A stretch of 64,000 bases of DNA from CAKMMH01 sp927798255 (GTDB lineage: Bacteria; Bdellovibrionota_C; UBA2361; CAKMMH01): contig JAXFOK010000050.1 of NCBI GenBank assembly GCA_034180415.1, positions 62,001 to 126,000 of the forward strand, read 5' to 3'. Made by a program: the position numbers and the translations under genes. The notes beneath the pieces are model-generated. The model was not told the origin of the DNA and did not search any database. It was given only the letters and a program-made list of their open reading frames with translations. Shown here piece by piece: positions 15,262 to 24,260 of the stretch; within the stretch, counting starts at the first letter, position 1; each line of letters opens with the position of its first letter.

Positions 15262-18030
15262 ATGAAAAGCAATGTTAAGAAACACTCATTATTAAACAAA
15301 TCATTAGTAGTGTTTTTATTATTAAATATGGTTGCATGTTCTACAGTTAAAGAAGAAAGCGTAAATGCTAATAGTGATGTAGCTAAAACAAAGAGCGTCG
15401 AATATAGCAATGCAAATATCTCTAAAATGATAGAGAAGGTCGTAAATAAAGTAGTATGGAATGATGAAAAAGTTGTTGATGATGTGCTTAATATTAAATT
15501 TCAAAATGCAGATGATGCAGAAAAGTTCCATATTGGTAAGTCAAGTTTTGATAAAGCATACAATGCCACAATGATTCAAAATCCACAAAGACTTATTCTT
15601 GATCTAAATGGACAAAAAAGTTTAAGTAATAAAAACTTTTTTATTGGTGGTAAGTATGTATCTAAAATTAGATTAGGTGCTCATCCTGATAAAACAAGAC
15701 TTGTGTTTGATATCAATCAGGCAAGTAATGTTTATTATGATGTTAAGAACTCAGATGGAGGCCTTGATGTCCTAGTTTCAAATGACAAAGATAAAATATC
15801 TAGTTTAATAAATGGTGTCACTAATGATGCTGAAAATAAAATCATCAGTAATGACAACGTTCAAGATGAAGATAGTATAAAACTTGAAAAGATTGCTAGT
15901 AACGAAATTAAATTAAAAGATGCTAATGCTGATACAAAGATTGATTCTATGACTCAAGAAAAGGTAGAAGATATTGTTACGAAAGATAAGCAAAACAAAA
16001 AGTATCAAATTTCAAAAATTTACTGTTACGAAAAAGCTGATAAGTTACAAGTAAAAGTTGGTGTAAATAGTAATGTTGATTATGAATTAAACAAAGTTTC
16101 TGATAGTGAATATACACTAAGATTAAAAAATACTATTCTTTCAAAAGAAGCAGATAAGCCAATTGCATTACCTAGCACTTATAGCTCATTAAATAGTATA
16201 CAAGCAAGTAAGGATAGTAATGATACAATTATTAAATTTTTTGTTAATTCTAATACATCGCTTAATGTTAAAAATACTCAAAGTGGTATCTTAGTTTCTG
16301 AAGGTAAAATTGATACTCCAAATATGATTGCTGATAAATCAGTTTCTAGTGATAAAGATACTGTAGAAGTAAACATTAGTGATTCACAAAATGATTTAAT
16401 AAATGATATAGCTTTAAAAGCTGAAGAAGAAAGTAAGCAAGGAATTGAGAATACAGAAATTGCTGAAAATAAAATTATTGATGATTCAAGTAAGGCAACA
16501 ATAGAAAGAGCACAAAATACAAAAGAAAGCGTTAAAGCTCAAATGGATTTATCAAAAATTCAAAATAAAAATGGAGATGATAAAAACACTGTTGAAGCTA
16601 GTGATAATTTAGAAGGCACTATTGAAATAGAGGATTTAGTTGATGATAGTGAAAAGGGGCTTGGAAATGAAGATGAAAAAGTAGCTGATGTAGAAGGCCT
16701 TGATGAAGAGATTAGTAAACTTTTAGATCCTGCTTCTGGTTATACTGGAAAATTAATAAGCTTAGATTTCCAAGATACAGACATTGATAACGCTTTAAAG
16801 ATTATTGCAGAAGTTTCAAACTTAAATATCGTAGCAAGTGATGATATTTCAGGAAAAGTATCATTAAGGTTAAATAATGTTCCTTGGGACCAAGCATTAG
16901 ATGTTATCTTAAAAACTAACGGTCTTGATAAGGTTCAAGAAGGTAATGTTGTAAGAATAGCTCCTGTAAATAGATTAAAAAGTGAAAGAGAAGAGTTAAA
17001 AGCTGCAAGACAAGCAGAAGAAAACTTAGAGCCCCTTCAACTTGCTTATAGAAAGATTAGTTACGCAAAGGCTGCTGAGCTTCAAACACTTGTTGAATCA
17101 GTGCTTTCAGATAGAGGAAGTGTAACATTTGATGATAGAAGTAATCAAATTTTTATTAAGGATATCAAGTCAAGAATTAAAGATGCTTTTGAAATAATTA
17201 AAAAAGCTGATTTAAGAACTCCACAAATTCTTTTAGAAACTCAAATAATTGAGGCTGAAAGAAATTTACTAAGAGATCTTGGTTCAGAGTTTGGTTTTAA
17301 TATAATTCAATCAAATGAAACTGGAAATGGTACAGGTTATAACTTTCCATCAGATATTCAAGTTACAGGTAGTGGCCTAGGAAATAACTTTTCAAGTTTT
17401 GCTGCTGGGTTAGGTGAAACAGAAGGTTCTGCTATAAGCTTAATATTTGATAGCCTTGATGGTACAAAGAGCTTGTCTGCTAGGATTTCTGGTTTAGAGC
17501 AAGAAGGTAAGGCTAAAGTTATAAGCAAACCATCAGTTGTTACAACTAACAATACACCTGCTGAAATCAAGAGTGTTAAGACAGTGCATGTAAGGTTACC
17601 GGAGGGTGGTACTTCAATTGCTACTGGTCAAGGTTCATCTGCTTCTGGTTCATCAAAGAGTGCAACAGAAAGTATTGATGCTGGTATTACTTTAAAAGTA
17701 ACTCCACAAGCTTCTCCAGACTATTATGTACTTTTAGATATAATGGGTGAGTCAAGCCACTTTGATACTTCCGAGGTGGTAGATGGTATTCCTGCATTAG
17801 TAATTAGACGTGCTACTTCAACAGTACTTGTTTCAAGTGGTCAAACATTTGCTCTTGGTGGAGTATATAGGGTAGAAGAAGGTAATAGCTTAAATGGTGT
17901 TCCTTTCTTAAAAGATATTCCAGTGTTAGGACATTTATTTAGAAGATCACTAAGTGATAACAAAGATCAAGAATTGTTATTCTTTGTTACACCAAGAATT
18001 GTAGAAGGTAGTTTTGATGATGCTAAATAA
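15262..18030 (+). CDS. pilQ: type IV pilus secretin PilQ (lipoprotein with AMIN domains)
   Basis: 922 residues. The outer-membrane secretin forms the pore through which the type IV pilus passes. The signal peptide ends in the lipobox NMVACS, so the N-terminus is probably lipidated. Two AMIN-like domains (about 70-170, with NPQRLILDLNG and KTRLVFDIN; about 245-345) would bind peptidoglycan. A long acidic spacer runs about 360-490. STN/N0 is at about 495-565 (ISLDFQDTDIDNALKIIAEV, VPWDQALDVIL), N1 at about 595-655, and the secretin core at about 690-920 with TPQILLETQIIEAER and VPFLKDIPVLGHLFR. The usual pilMNOP genes are not upstream; the next genes are a lipoprotein and a TPR protein on the same strand. 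Confidence 0.92.
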   Translation: MKSNVKKHSLLNKSLVVFLLLNMVACSTVKEESVNANSDVAKTKSVEYSNANISKMIEKVVNKVVWNDEKVVDDVLNIKFQNADDAEKFHIGKSSFDKAYNATMIQNPQRLILDLNGQKSLSNKNFFIGGKYVSKIRLGAHPDKTRLVFDINQASNVYYDVKNSDGGLDVLVSNDKDKISSLINGVTNDAENKIISNDNVQDEDSIKLEKIASNEIKLKDANADTKIDSMTQEKVEDIVTKDKQNKKYQISKIYCYEKADKLQVKVGVNSNVDYELNKVSDSEYTLRLKNTILSKEADKPIALPSTYSSLNSIQASKDSNDTIIKFFVNSNTSLNVKNTQSGILVSEGKIDTPNMIADKSVSSDKDTVEVNISDSQNDLINDIALKAEEESKQGIENTEIAENKIIDDSSKATIERAQNTKESVKAQMDLSKIQNKNGDDKNTVEASDNLEGTIEIEDLVDDSEKGLGNEDEKVADVEGLDEEISKLLDPASGYTGKLISLDFQDTDIDNALKIIAEVSNLNIVASDDISGKVSLRLNNVPWDQALDVILKTNGLDKVQEGNVVRIAPVNRLKSEREELKAARQAEENLEPLQLAYRKISYAKAAELQTLVESVLSDRGSVTFDDRSNQIFIKDIKSRIKDAFEIIKKADLRTPQILLETQIIEAERNLLRDLGSEFGFNIIQSNETGNGTGYNFPSDIQVTGSGLGNNFSSFAAGLGETEGSAISLIFDSLDGTKSLSARISGLEQEGKAKVISKPSVVTTNNTPAEIKSVKTVHVRLPEGGTSIATGQGSSASGSSKSATESIDAGITLKVTPQASPDYYVLLDIMGESSHFDTSEVVDGIPALVIRRATSTVLVSSGQTFALGGVYRVEEGNSLNGVPFLKDIPVLGHLFRRSLSDNKDQELLFFVTPRIVEGSFDDAK

Positions 18031-18086
18031 AGTTAATAATAAAGGAAAGTTTTTTAGATAAAGTTTTTAAACAAGGAGAATTTATA

Positions 18087-18767
18087 ATGAATAAAAAAAC
18101 TAAAAATGTGATTTTATTAACTGCAGCTACTTTACTATCAGTCCTTACAGTGGCATGTGGAAAAGTACATAACGAAATATCACAAATTAGAGTTACAAAT
18201 ATTTCTGTCGGAAATACAAAGAATTTCTACGAACATAATGATAGTGATATGAAATCGGTAACTAATAATATTGATGTTTTGGGAGCTTGTTGCTGTTCAG
18301 ATGAAGAAATTGAAACAGAACCATTTTATAATGGTTGGGTTCAATTTAAAATTAAAAATAACTTACGTTATGTTGCAGAGTTATCTCATTTTTATTATGT
18401 TGTAAAAAATTATTATGGTGGTGGAAATGATTATGTATCACCAAATTTTTCATTTATAGGTAGCAATATCATAGATGGTGCTCCGACTGAAAATGAAAAT
18501 ACAGATGTACCAATTGATAATAATAACAATAATAATGAAAATGAAATTGTTACTTATGGACCATTTTCTGATGCTCAAGGTGATCATCAAAGGTTTGCTA
18601 GTTCAAATGAAGTAATAGAAGCTGTTGGTAGTAAAAATGTAATATTTTACTTAACTGCAATTACAGAAAGCGGGGAAGTTCTTACTTTCTCAAGATCAAT
18701 ACCAGTTGATATGACAAATTTAAACCAATGTGAAGATGATTCTTATTCATGTTCATGCAATTTTTAA
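18087..18767 (+). CDS. lipoprotein of unknown function in the pilQ unit
   Basis: 226 residues. The signal peptide ends in the lipobox TVACG (Cys near residue 25). The mature part has a Cys cluster (GACCCSDEE), a beta-rich domain (GWVQFKIKNNLRYVAELSHFYYVV), an Asn run (about 150-156) and a Cys-containing C-terminus (SYSCSCNF). No family is recognised. An AAGGAG site precedes the ATG. It lies 56 bp after pilQ, so a pilus-associated role is possible but is only an inference from position. Confidence 0.6.
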   Translation: MNKKTKNVILLTAATLLSVLTVACGKVHNEISQIRVTNISVGNTKNFYEHNDSDMKSVTNNIDVLGACCCSDEEIETEPFYNGWVQFKIKNNLRYVAELSHFYYVVKNYYGGGNDYVSPNFSFIGSNIIDGAPTENENTDVPIDNNNNNNENEIVTYGPFSDAQGDHQRFASSNEVIEAVGSKNVIFYLTAITESGEVLTFSRSIPVDMTNLNQCEDDSYSCSCNF

Positions 18768-18799
18768 GGTTTAATTTGAATAAAAGAAAAAATATATAA

Positions 18800-19135
18800 A
18801 TGAATGTGTTAGGTGAATTAAGACATAAAATGAGGCAGGGTGCAGAAAAAGAGTGCTTTGCAGAGTATGCAGAACAACTTAGACTTGCAAAGAAGTACTC
18901 TGCTTCTATTAGAGTATGCCTAGAAGGGTTAAGCCATAATCCTAATGAAGATAGGGGAAGGTTAGTCCTTGCAAGGACTTACTATGATTGTGGATACATA
19001 GCTTTTTCTTTACGAGAACTAAACTTTCTTTCTAATAGGCATCCTGATAACGTTTATATAAAAAGACTAGTAGAAAAGCTATCTTTATCAAAAAATAATA
19101 CTTCTGATTTTATCAAGACTAACTCTATAAATTAG
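18800..19135 (+). CDS. small TPR protein
   Basis: 111 residues without a signal peptide. It has about two tetratricopeptide-like helical pairs: YAEQLRLAKKYSASIRVCLEGLSHNP and RGRLVLARTYYDCGYIAFSLREL. It follows the pilQ-lipoprotein pair by 32 bp on the same strand and may act as a small cytoplasmic scaffold. The ribosome binding site is weak. The function is not known. Confidence 0.6.
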   Translation: MNVLGELRHKMRQGAEKECFAEYAEQLRLAKKYSASIRVCLEGLSHNPNEDRGRLVLARTYYDCGYIAFSLRELNFLSNRHPDNVYIKRLVEKLSLSKNNTSDFIKTNSIN

Positions 19136-19152
19136 AGAATTTTTTTTAAATT

Positions 19153-19800
19153 TTAGTCTAAATATTTTGCCCAATTTCTATTAAAGTCATTCTCTCTTAT
19201 TCTTACAGCCTGAGTGTCTCCACGCTTTTTATAATAGTTTAAGATTTCTTTTTCTCGTAAAGCTAATAGTCTATAACACTCTAGCTTGTATTTTTTTGCA
19301 TCAAGTGTGTATTTAGAATCAGGATAATCGTTTAAAATTAAATCAAAAAACTCAATCGCTTTTTTAATAGAAGATGTATCTCTACCTACACCTTTAAAAG
19401 TTTTGTAGTTAGAAAGACCGGTCATATAAATAGCATATTCTTTATTGTAATTTCCAATCTGACTTCTAACTAAATCATAATAGCTATTTGTCGCTTCTTC
19501 ATACATTTTGCTCTTAAAATAAGCATCTGCCATTTTTGTTTTTGCATAAAGTGCGTATCTCCCGTAAGGTTCACGTCTGTAAACAGCTTCAAAAAGTTTA
19601 ATGGCGTTTCTGTAATTTTCTTTTTCAAAATCTTTATATGCTTTTTTAACAGTTTCTTCAATTGGTTCTGTAGTATCTATGACGGGGCCTGCATTAAATT
19701 CATGAGGGCCAGAAGAATTAATGTCCTTTCCTGAACAAGAAAATAAGAATAGGGAAAATAAAAGTAGGGTAATATTTAAAAATTTTTTCATATTTTTCAT
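19153..19800 (-). CDS. bamD: BamD-like outer-membrane assembly lipoprotein
   Basis: 215 residues from the ATG at 19800; AAGG lies 9 nt upstream, and the longer frame to 19878 would put a long extension before the signal peptide. The signal peptide ends in the lipobox FLFSC. The mature chain is TPR-like with the BamD pattern: YKDFEKENYRNAIKLFEAVYRREPYGRYA, KMADAYFKSKMYEEAT, AIYMTGLSNY, IEFFDLILNDYPDSKY and a final basic helix. BamD is the essential lipoprotein partner of BamA in inserting beta-barrel proteins. It is convergent with the small TPR gene, with 17 bp between the stops. Confidence 0.82.
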   Translation of the reverse strand: MKNMKKFLNITLLLFSLFLFSCSGKDINSSGPHEFNAGPVIDTTEPIEETVKKAYKDFEKENYRNAIKLFEAVYRREPYGRYALYAKTKMADAYFKSKMYEEATNSYYDLVRSQIGNYNKEYAIYMTGLSNYKTFKGVGRDTSSIKKAIEFFDLILNDYPDSKYTLDAKKYKLECYRLLALREKEILNYYKKRGDTQAVRIRENDFNRNWAKYLD

Positions 19801-20032
19801 ATAATTAAACCTTTTTATGAATAGCCTTTTTGTGAATAACAAAGCAATAAATAATGTATATTTCTTTGCATTGATCATTGCCTCGTTATAAGACTATCTT
19901 GCATTATAAATTAAAAGAAATAGAAATAAAATAGCTAAACAAAAATTGAATTTTTTTGAACAAAAATGATATGAATAATAAAAGAGGATAAAAGCTTTTT
20001 TAAAGACCTAAACCCTCAGTGTTAGTCAAAAA

Positions 20033-20112
20033 TCAATTAACACACGTGGATATGCTAATTGAGGCCGTTATGAGGAATCTTTCCCTCTGTGATCCTGCTA
20101 GTTGGCAGAATC
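20033..20112 (-). ncRNA. run of three stem-loops, possible structured RNA
   Basis: Three consecutive hairpins: TCAATTA/TAATTGA (20033-20039 with 20056-20062), GAGG/CCTC (20072-20087), and GATCCTGC/GCAGAATC with one G-U pair and a 6-nt loop (20091-20112). A weaker CTAA/TTAG pair lies just before. The G+C content is higher than in the flanks. It is directly downstream of a small membrane-protein gene on the minus strand and may be its 3' region. No known RNA family was recognised. Confidence 0.35.
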
Positions 20113-20126
20113 CTTATTGATCCTAC

Positions 20127-20351
20127 TTACATATTATAATGCAAGCAAATCGCGACTGTTCCGATAAAAGAAAGTAGGAAAATACAGCCTAGGTAAAATT
20201 TACGTGTTTCGCCGTTGTCGTTAAATTCGTGCAACTTCCTACTTCCTCTAATGTTCCATCGTATGACCACGTAAAAGGATAAAACCATGATAAAAGCCAC
20301 TAGAGCGCAATACGCCATGGCCATCTCAATAATCATTCCGTGAAGATTCAT
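20127..20351 (-). CDS. small two-helix membrane protein
   Basis: 74 residues with two clear membrane segments: about 7-31 (EMAMAYCALVAFIMVLSFYV) and about 53-70 (LGCIFLLSFIGTVAIC), joined by a charged loop with RGSRKLHEFNDNGETRKF. No homologous family is recognised. The codon choice (ACG, GTC, GGC, CTA) is richer in G and C than in neighbouring genes, which suggests acquired DNA. There is no strong ribosome binding site. A 29-codon frame with a good ribosome binding site lies just upstream on the same strand. Confidence 0.55.
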   Translation of the reverse strand: MNLHGMIIEMAMAYCALVAFIMVLSFYVVIRWNIRGSRKLHEFNDNGETRKFYLGCIFLLSFIGTVAICLHYNM

Positions 20352-20403
20352 TTTTTTCTTTTACTCAATTTAAAGTGTTAAATAACCGATAGCAATGAGG
20401 TAT

Positions 20404-20493
20404 TCATTTACCCAAATTTGAAAAACTTTTTTCGCTAAAGGCTCCTCCTTTTTGAACGTCTTTTTGTAGAGAGATAAACTGAGATACGTTCAT
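20404..20493 (-). CDS. possible 29-residue leader or small peptide
   Basis: A short frame from the ATG at 20493, with AAGGA a few nt upstream, reading MNVSQFISLQKDVQKGGAFS and on to SNLGK before TGA. It ends 52 bp before the small membrane protein gene on the same strand. The composition is coding-like and the ribosome binding site is good, but the length is too short to be sure. It could be a leader peptide or the remnant of a longer gene. Confidence 0.35.
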   Translation of the reverse strand: MNVSQFISLQKDVQKGGAFSEKSFSNLGK

Positions 20494-20736
20494 CTTTTCC
20501 TTAAGTTTTTGATTTGACAGGTGTACAGTATGAGTAAAAACCTTAAAAAAACAAAATTATATAATTTTCTTTAAAAAAGCTTCTACCCATGCCATATTTT
20601 GTTATATATTTTATTTGATACATTAGTCAACTATAATATACTATTGTTTACAAATTTAACTTTACAATGTAGAATTAAGTGCGTGTTTTATTTAAATTTT
20701 CGTATTGATGATTGATATTTTTAAGAAGGTAAAAAG

Positions 20737-21426
20737 ATGAAACTTAGCGTTATTATTCCTTGCTATAATGAAAAGAATACTATCGAGACAATAGTTGATG
20801 CAGTAAAAGCATCTCCTAAGAAAGATTTAGAGATAATTGTAGTAGATGACTACTCAACAGACGGTACAAGAGACATCTTAAAAAGTGTGATTTCAAAAAA
20901 AGTAGATAAAATCATATATCATGAAAAAAATATGGGAAAAGGTGCAGCTTTAAGGACAGGATTTAAAGAAGCAACAGGAGATCTTGTAATTGTGCAAGAC
21001 GCTGACCTTGAGTACGACCCAAATGAGTATCCAGCCTTAGTAAAGCCTATCGAAGATGGAAAGGCAGATGTTGTTTTCGGCTCAAGATTTATGGGGGGAG
21101 CGCCTCACAGGGTTGTTTACTTCTGGCATAGTCTTGGAAATAAATTCTTAACACTTTGCTCTAACATGTTTTCAGATTTAAATTTAACTGATATGGAAAC
21201 ATGCTACAAAGTTTTTAAACGAGAAATTATTCAATCTATTGACATAAAAGAGAATAGATTTGGTTTTGAGCCAGAAATTACTGCTAAAATTGCTAAAACA
21301 AAATGTAGAATTTATGAAGTTGGGATTTCGTACTACGGGAGGACTTACCAAGAAGGTAAAAAAATTGGTTGGCGTGACGGATTTAGAGCGATTTATTGCA
21401 TTTTAAAATACAATTTACAAAAATAA
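20737..21426 (+). CDS. family 2 glycosyltransferase, dolichyl-phosphate mannose synthase-like
   Basis: 229 residues. GT-A fold glycosyltransferase: LSVIIPCYNEKNTIETI at the N-terminus, VVDDYSTDGTRDI, KNMGKGAALRTGF, the metal-binding DADLEYDP motif, FGSRFMGG, METCYKVFKRE, and YYGRTYQEGKKIGWRDG near the end. Enzymes of this type move a sugar from a nucleotide donor to polyprenyl phosphate on the inner face of the cytoplasmic membrane. There is no C-terminal membrane segment. It heads a run with UbiA- and DprE-like genes, so it probably belongs to the same lipid-linked sugar pathway. Confidence 0.82.
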   Translation: MKLSVIIPCYNEKNTIETIVDAVKASPKKDLEIIVVDDYSTDGTRDILKSVISKKVDKIIYHEKNMGKGAALRTGFKEATGDLVIVQDADLEYDPNEYPALVKPIEDGKADVVFGSRFMGGAPHRVVYFWHSLGNKFLTLCSNMFSDLNLTDMETCYKVFKREIIQSIDIKENRFGFEPEITAKIAKTKCRIYEVGISYYGRTYQEGKKIGWRDGFRAIYCILKYNLQK

Positions 21427-21456
21427 TTTAAAAAAGTCTTCTATTAAGGTTTTTAA

Positions 21457-22896
21457 ATGAAAGAAGAAAAATGCTTATTTGTCGATTTAGACGGGACGTT
21501 AATAAAAAGTGATTTACTTTTTGAATGTTTAGTTCCAATAATTAAAAATTATTTTTATGCACTTTTCTTAGCCCCATTCTGGCTTTTAAAAGGAAAGGCA
21601 TATTTAAAAGATAAATTTTCTGATTTAGTTAGCATTAATCCTGAAATTCTTCCTTATAATAATAATGTTCTTGAATATATTAGAAAAGAAAAAGAAAATG
21701 GTAGTAAAATTATTTTAGCTACTGCATCAAATATTAAACTTGCAAAATCAATTTCAGATTATTTAGGAATTTTTGATGACGTGATTGCTTCTTCTAAGGA
21801 AGAAAATTTAAAGGGAAAAAATAAACTTAATAAAATTAAATTATATATTGAAAATAATAATACAAATAAAGAGTTTTCTTATATAGGAGATAGCGAAGCG
21901 GATGTTAAAATTTTTAATGAAACAAATATACCAATTGTCGTAGGAAATAAAAATGTATTTAATAAAATAAAATCAAAAAATGATAAGACCACTTTTGTAG
22001 ATGGGGAAAATGATTTTTCATTAAAGAAATTTTTTAAAATGATTAGAACTTATCAGTGGGTAAAAAATTTTTTAATATTTCTTCCTCTCATTTTAGCTCA
22101 TAAATTTTTAGATGTTAATTTGCTGTTAAAAGCACTCGTTGCATTTTTTTCTTTTTCATTTTTAGCATCGAGTGTGTACATAATTAATGATATAATGGAT
22201 GTGGAGTCTGATAGAATACATCCAAGTAAAAAAAATAGACCAATTGCAAGTGGTGCTGTTAAAATAAGTAGTGCATTGAAAGTAGCTTTTATATTAATGC
22301 CACTTTCTTTTATAATTAGCATATTTTTAGGGAAAGAATTTTTATTTGTGCTTTTAACATATTTTATTACAACAAGTTGTTATTCTTTTTATCTAAAGAA
22401 AATAATGCTAGTAGATATTTTAATTTTATCACTTCTTTACACTGTAAGAATGTTTGCAGGAGGTGTGGCTCTTAACATCTATTTGTCTCCTTGGCTTTTC
22501 ATGTTTTCTATGTTTTTCTTTTTTAGTTTAGCATGTGCAAAAAGATATTCTGAGCTTTACGCCGTAAGAAACAATTTACAGGATGAGATTAAGGGAAGAG
22601 GGTATCAAGCTCAAGACTTAGAGCAAATCCAAATTTTTGGTTCAAGTAGCGGTTATATTGCAATCTTAATTTTTGCTTTGTATATACAAAGTGATATCTC
22701 AATGAAGTTGTATAAAACGCCTTCATTTTTTTGGGCTCTTTGTCCAATAATGCTTTATTGGATAAGTCGAGTGTGGCTTTTATCACATAGGGGACAAATG
22801 ACTCAAGACCCTATAATTTTTGCACTTAAGGACAAGGTAAGTTATGTAGTTTTAATTTTGTCAATTATAATTTTTGGAGTAGCAAAATATGTCTAG
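21457..22896 (+). CDS. HAD phosphatase fused to UbiA-type prenyltransferase (decaprenyl-phosphate phosphoribosyltransferase-like)
   Basis: 479 residues in two parts. Residues about 1-185 are a HAD-like phosphatase with DLDGTL (motif I), ILATAS (motif II) and YIGDSEADVKIF (motif IV). Residues about 190-479 are a UbiA-superfamily membrane enzyme with about eight helices and the prenyl-diphosphate motif NDIMDVESDRIHPSKKNRP. Such proteins couple phosphoribosyl diphosphate to decaprenyl phosphate and then remove the 5-phosphate, the first steps toward decaprenyl-phosphoryl-arabinose. The gene overlaps the next one by 8 bp and is 30 bp after the glycosyltransferase gene. Confidence 0.85.
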   Translation: MKEEKCLFVDLDGTLIKSDLLFECLVPIIKNYFYALFLAPFWLLKGKAYLKDKFSDLVSINPEILPYNNNVLEYIRKEKENGSKIILATASNIKLAKSISDYLGIFDDVIASSKEENLKGKNKLNKIKLYIENNNTNKEFSYIGDSEADVKIFNETNIPIVVGNKNVFNKIKSKNDKTTFVDGENDFSLKKFFKMIRTYQWVKNFLIFLPLILAHKFLDVNLLLKALVAFFSFSFLASSVYIINDIMDVESDRIHPSKKNRPIASGAVKISSALKVAFILMPLSFIISIFLGKEFLFVLLTYFITTSCYSFYLKKIMLVDILILSLLYTVRMFAGGVALNIYLSPWLFMFSMFFFFSLACAKRYSELYAVRNNLQDEIKGRGYQAQDLEQIQIFGSSSGYIAILIFALYIQSDISMKLYKTPSFFWALCPIMLYWISRVWLLSHRGQMTQDPIIFALKDKVSYVVLILSIIIFGVAKYV

Positions 22897-24235
22897 TAGT
22901 AGTAATTCTAGTAATGATTTCATAACAGATAAGTATTTATCTTGGGGAAGGATTCCGAAGGTTTCTCAAGAGATAAGATATTTAGAATGGTTGTCAGATG
23001 CAAAATTTCCTAAAAGTGAAAAATCAATTCTAGCTAGAGGACTTGGAAGAAGCTATGGAGATAGTTGCTTAAATGAAAATGGAATACTTTTATCTACTGA
23101 GCTTTATAGAAGGTTTTTAGATTTTGATGAAAAAACAGGTGTTATCCGCTGTACTGCCGGAATCACTCTTGAAGATATTTTAGATGTTGCACTTCCAAAG
23201 GGTTGGTTCTTACCTGTAAGTCCTGGAACAAAATTTGTAACAGTAGGCGGTGCTATCGCAAATGATGTTCATGGAAAAAATCACCATGTCGCAGGAACGT
23301 TTGGTTGTTATGTAAAAAAGATGGCACTTTTAAGATCTGATAATAAAATTTACGAGATTTCACCAAATAAAGAAATCGAATTATATAAAGCAACAATTGG
23401 AGGGCTTGGCCTTACTGGAATTATTCTTTGGGCAGATATTCAATTGGTATCTGTAAAAAGCGGATTTTTTGATGGTGAGTTTATAAAATTCTCCTCTTTA
23501 GATGAGTTTTTTGAAATTAATAAGGAATCGGGAAAAAAATTTGATTATACGGTATCTTGGCTTGATTGTGCATCGCAAGGCGAAAACTTCGGCCGTGGAA
23601 TTTATATGCGAGCAAACCATAGCCAAAAGGATTTTTCTGAGCTTCCAAAAGATCCTATAAAACTTCCGCTAATAGTTCCTTTTAATTTTCCTTCATGGAC
23701 ACTTAATAACTTTACAGTTAAAGCATTTAATTTTGCATATTATAATAAACAATTTTCAAAATTTGTTAAAAAGACAGTACATTATGATCCTTTCTTTTAT
23801 CCATTAGATGTAGTAAAAGACTGGAATAAAATTTATGGTAAAAATGGTTTTTATCAATATCAGTGCGTTGTACCAAGAGATGATAATGATAAAGCTATAA
23901 AAGAGGTATTTAAAACAATTGTAGAATCTCGTAGTGCTTCATTTTTAGCTGTGTTAAAGGAGTTTGGAGAGGTGAAATCTCCAGGAATGCTATCTTTCCC
24001 AGCTCCAGGAATAACCCTTTGCCTTGATTTCATAAATTTAGGAGAAAAGACTGTAAAACTTCTTCAAACACTTGAAGATTTAGTTAAAGGATTTAATGGT
24101 AAAATGTATCCTTCAAAAGATACTTGCATGAGAGGAAGTTCTTTTAGGGCATTTTATCCTAATTTAAATGAATTTAAGAAATATATTGATTCTAAAATTT
24201 CTTCAAGTTTTTGGAGAAGAATGAATAATAGTTAA
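22889..24235 (+). CDS. FAD-dependent oxidase, DprE1-like
   Basis: 448 residues. The FAD-binding (PCMH/VAO) domain has RGLGRSYGDSCLNENG, TAGITLEDILDVALPKGWFLPV, SPGTKFVTVGGAIANDVHGK with the following HHVAGTFG, and GGLGLTGII. The C-terminal part contains KEFGEVKSPGMLSFPAPG and a late YPSKDT motif. DprE1 oxidises the ribose 2-hydroxyl of decaprenyl-phosphoryl-ribose, and DprE2 then reduces the keto group to give arabinose. The start ATG lies inside the end of the HAD-UbiA gene (8-bp overlap), and the DprE2-like gene follows 25 bp later, which supports the assignment. The final sugar is inferred. Confidence 0.85.
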   Translation: MSSSSNSSNDFITDKYLSWGRIPKVSQEIRYLEWLSDAKFPKSEKSILARGLGRSYGDSCLNENGILLSTELYRRFLDFDEKTGVIRCTAGITLEDILDVALPKGWFLPVSPGTKFVTVGGAIANDVHGKNHHVAGTFGCYVKKMALLRSDNKIYEISPNKEIELYKATIGGLGLTGIILWADIQLVSVKSGFFDGEFIKFSSLDEFFEINKESGKKFDYTVSWLDCASQGENFGRGIYMRANHSQKDFSELPKDPIKLPLIVPFNFPSWTLNNFTVKAFNFAYYNKQFSKFVKKTVHYDPFFYPLDVVKDWNKIYGKNGFYQYQCVVPRDDNDKAIKEVFKTIVESRSASFLAVLKEFGEVKSPGMLSFPAPGITLCLDFINLGEKTVKLLQTLEDLVKGFNGKMYPSKDTCMRGSSFRAFYPNLNEFKKYIDSKISSSFWRRMNNS

Positions 24236-24260
24236 AAAGTTTTTGTAAGGAAATTTTAGT

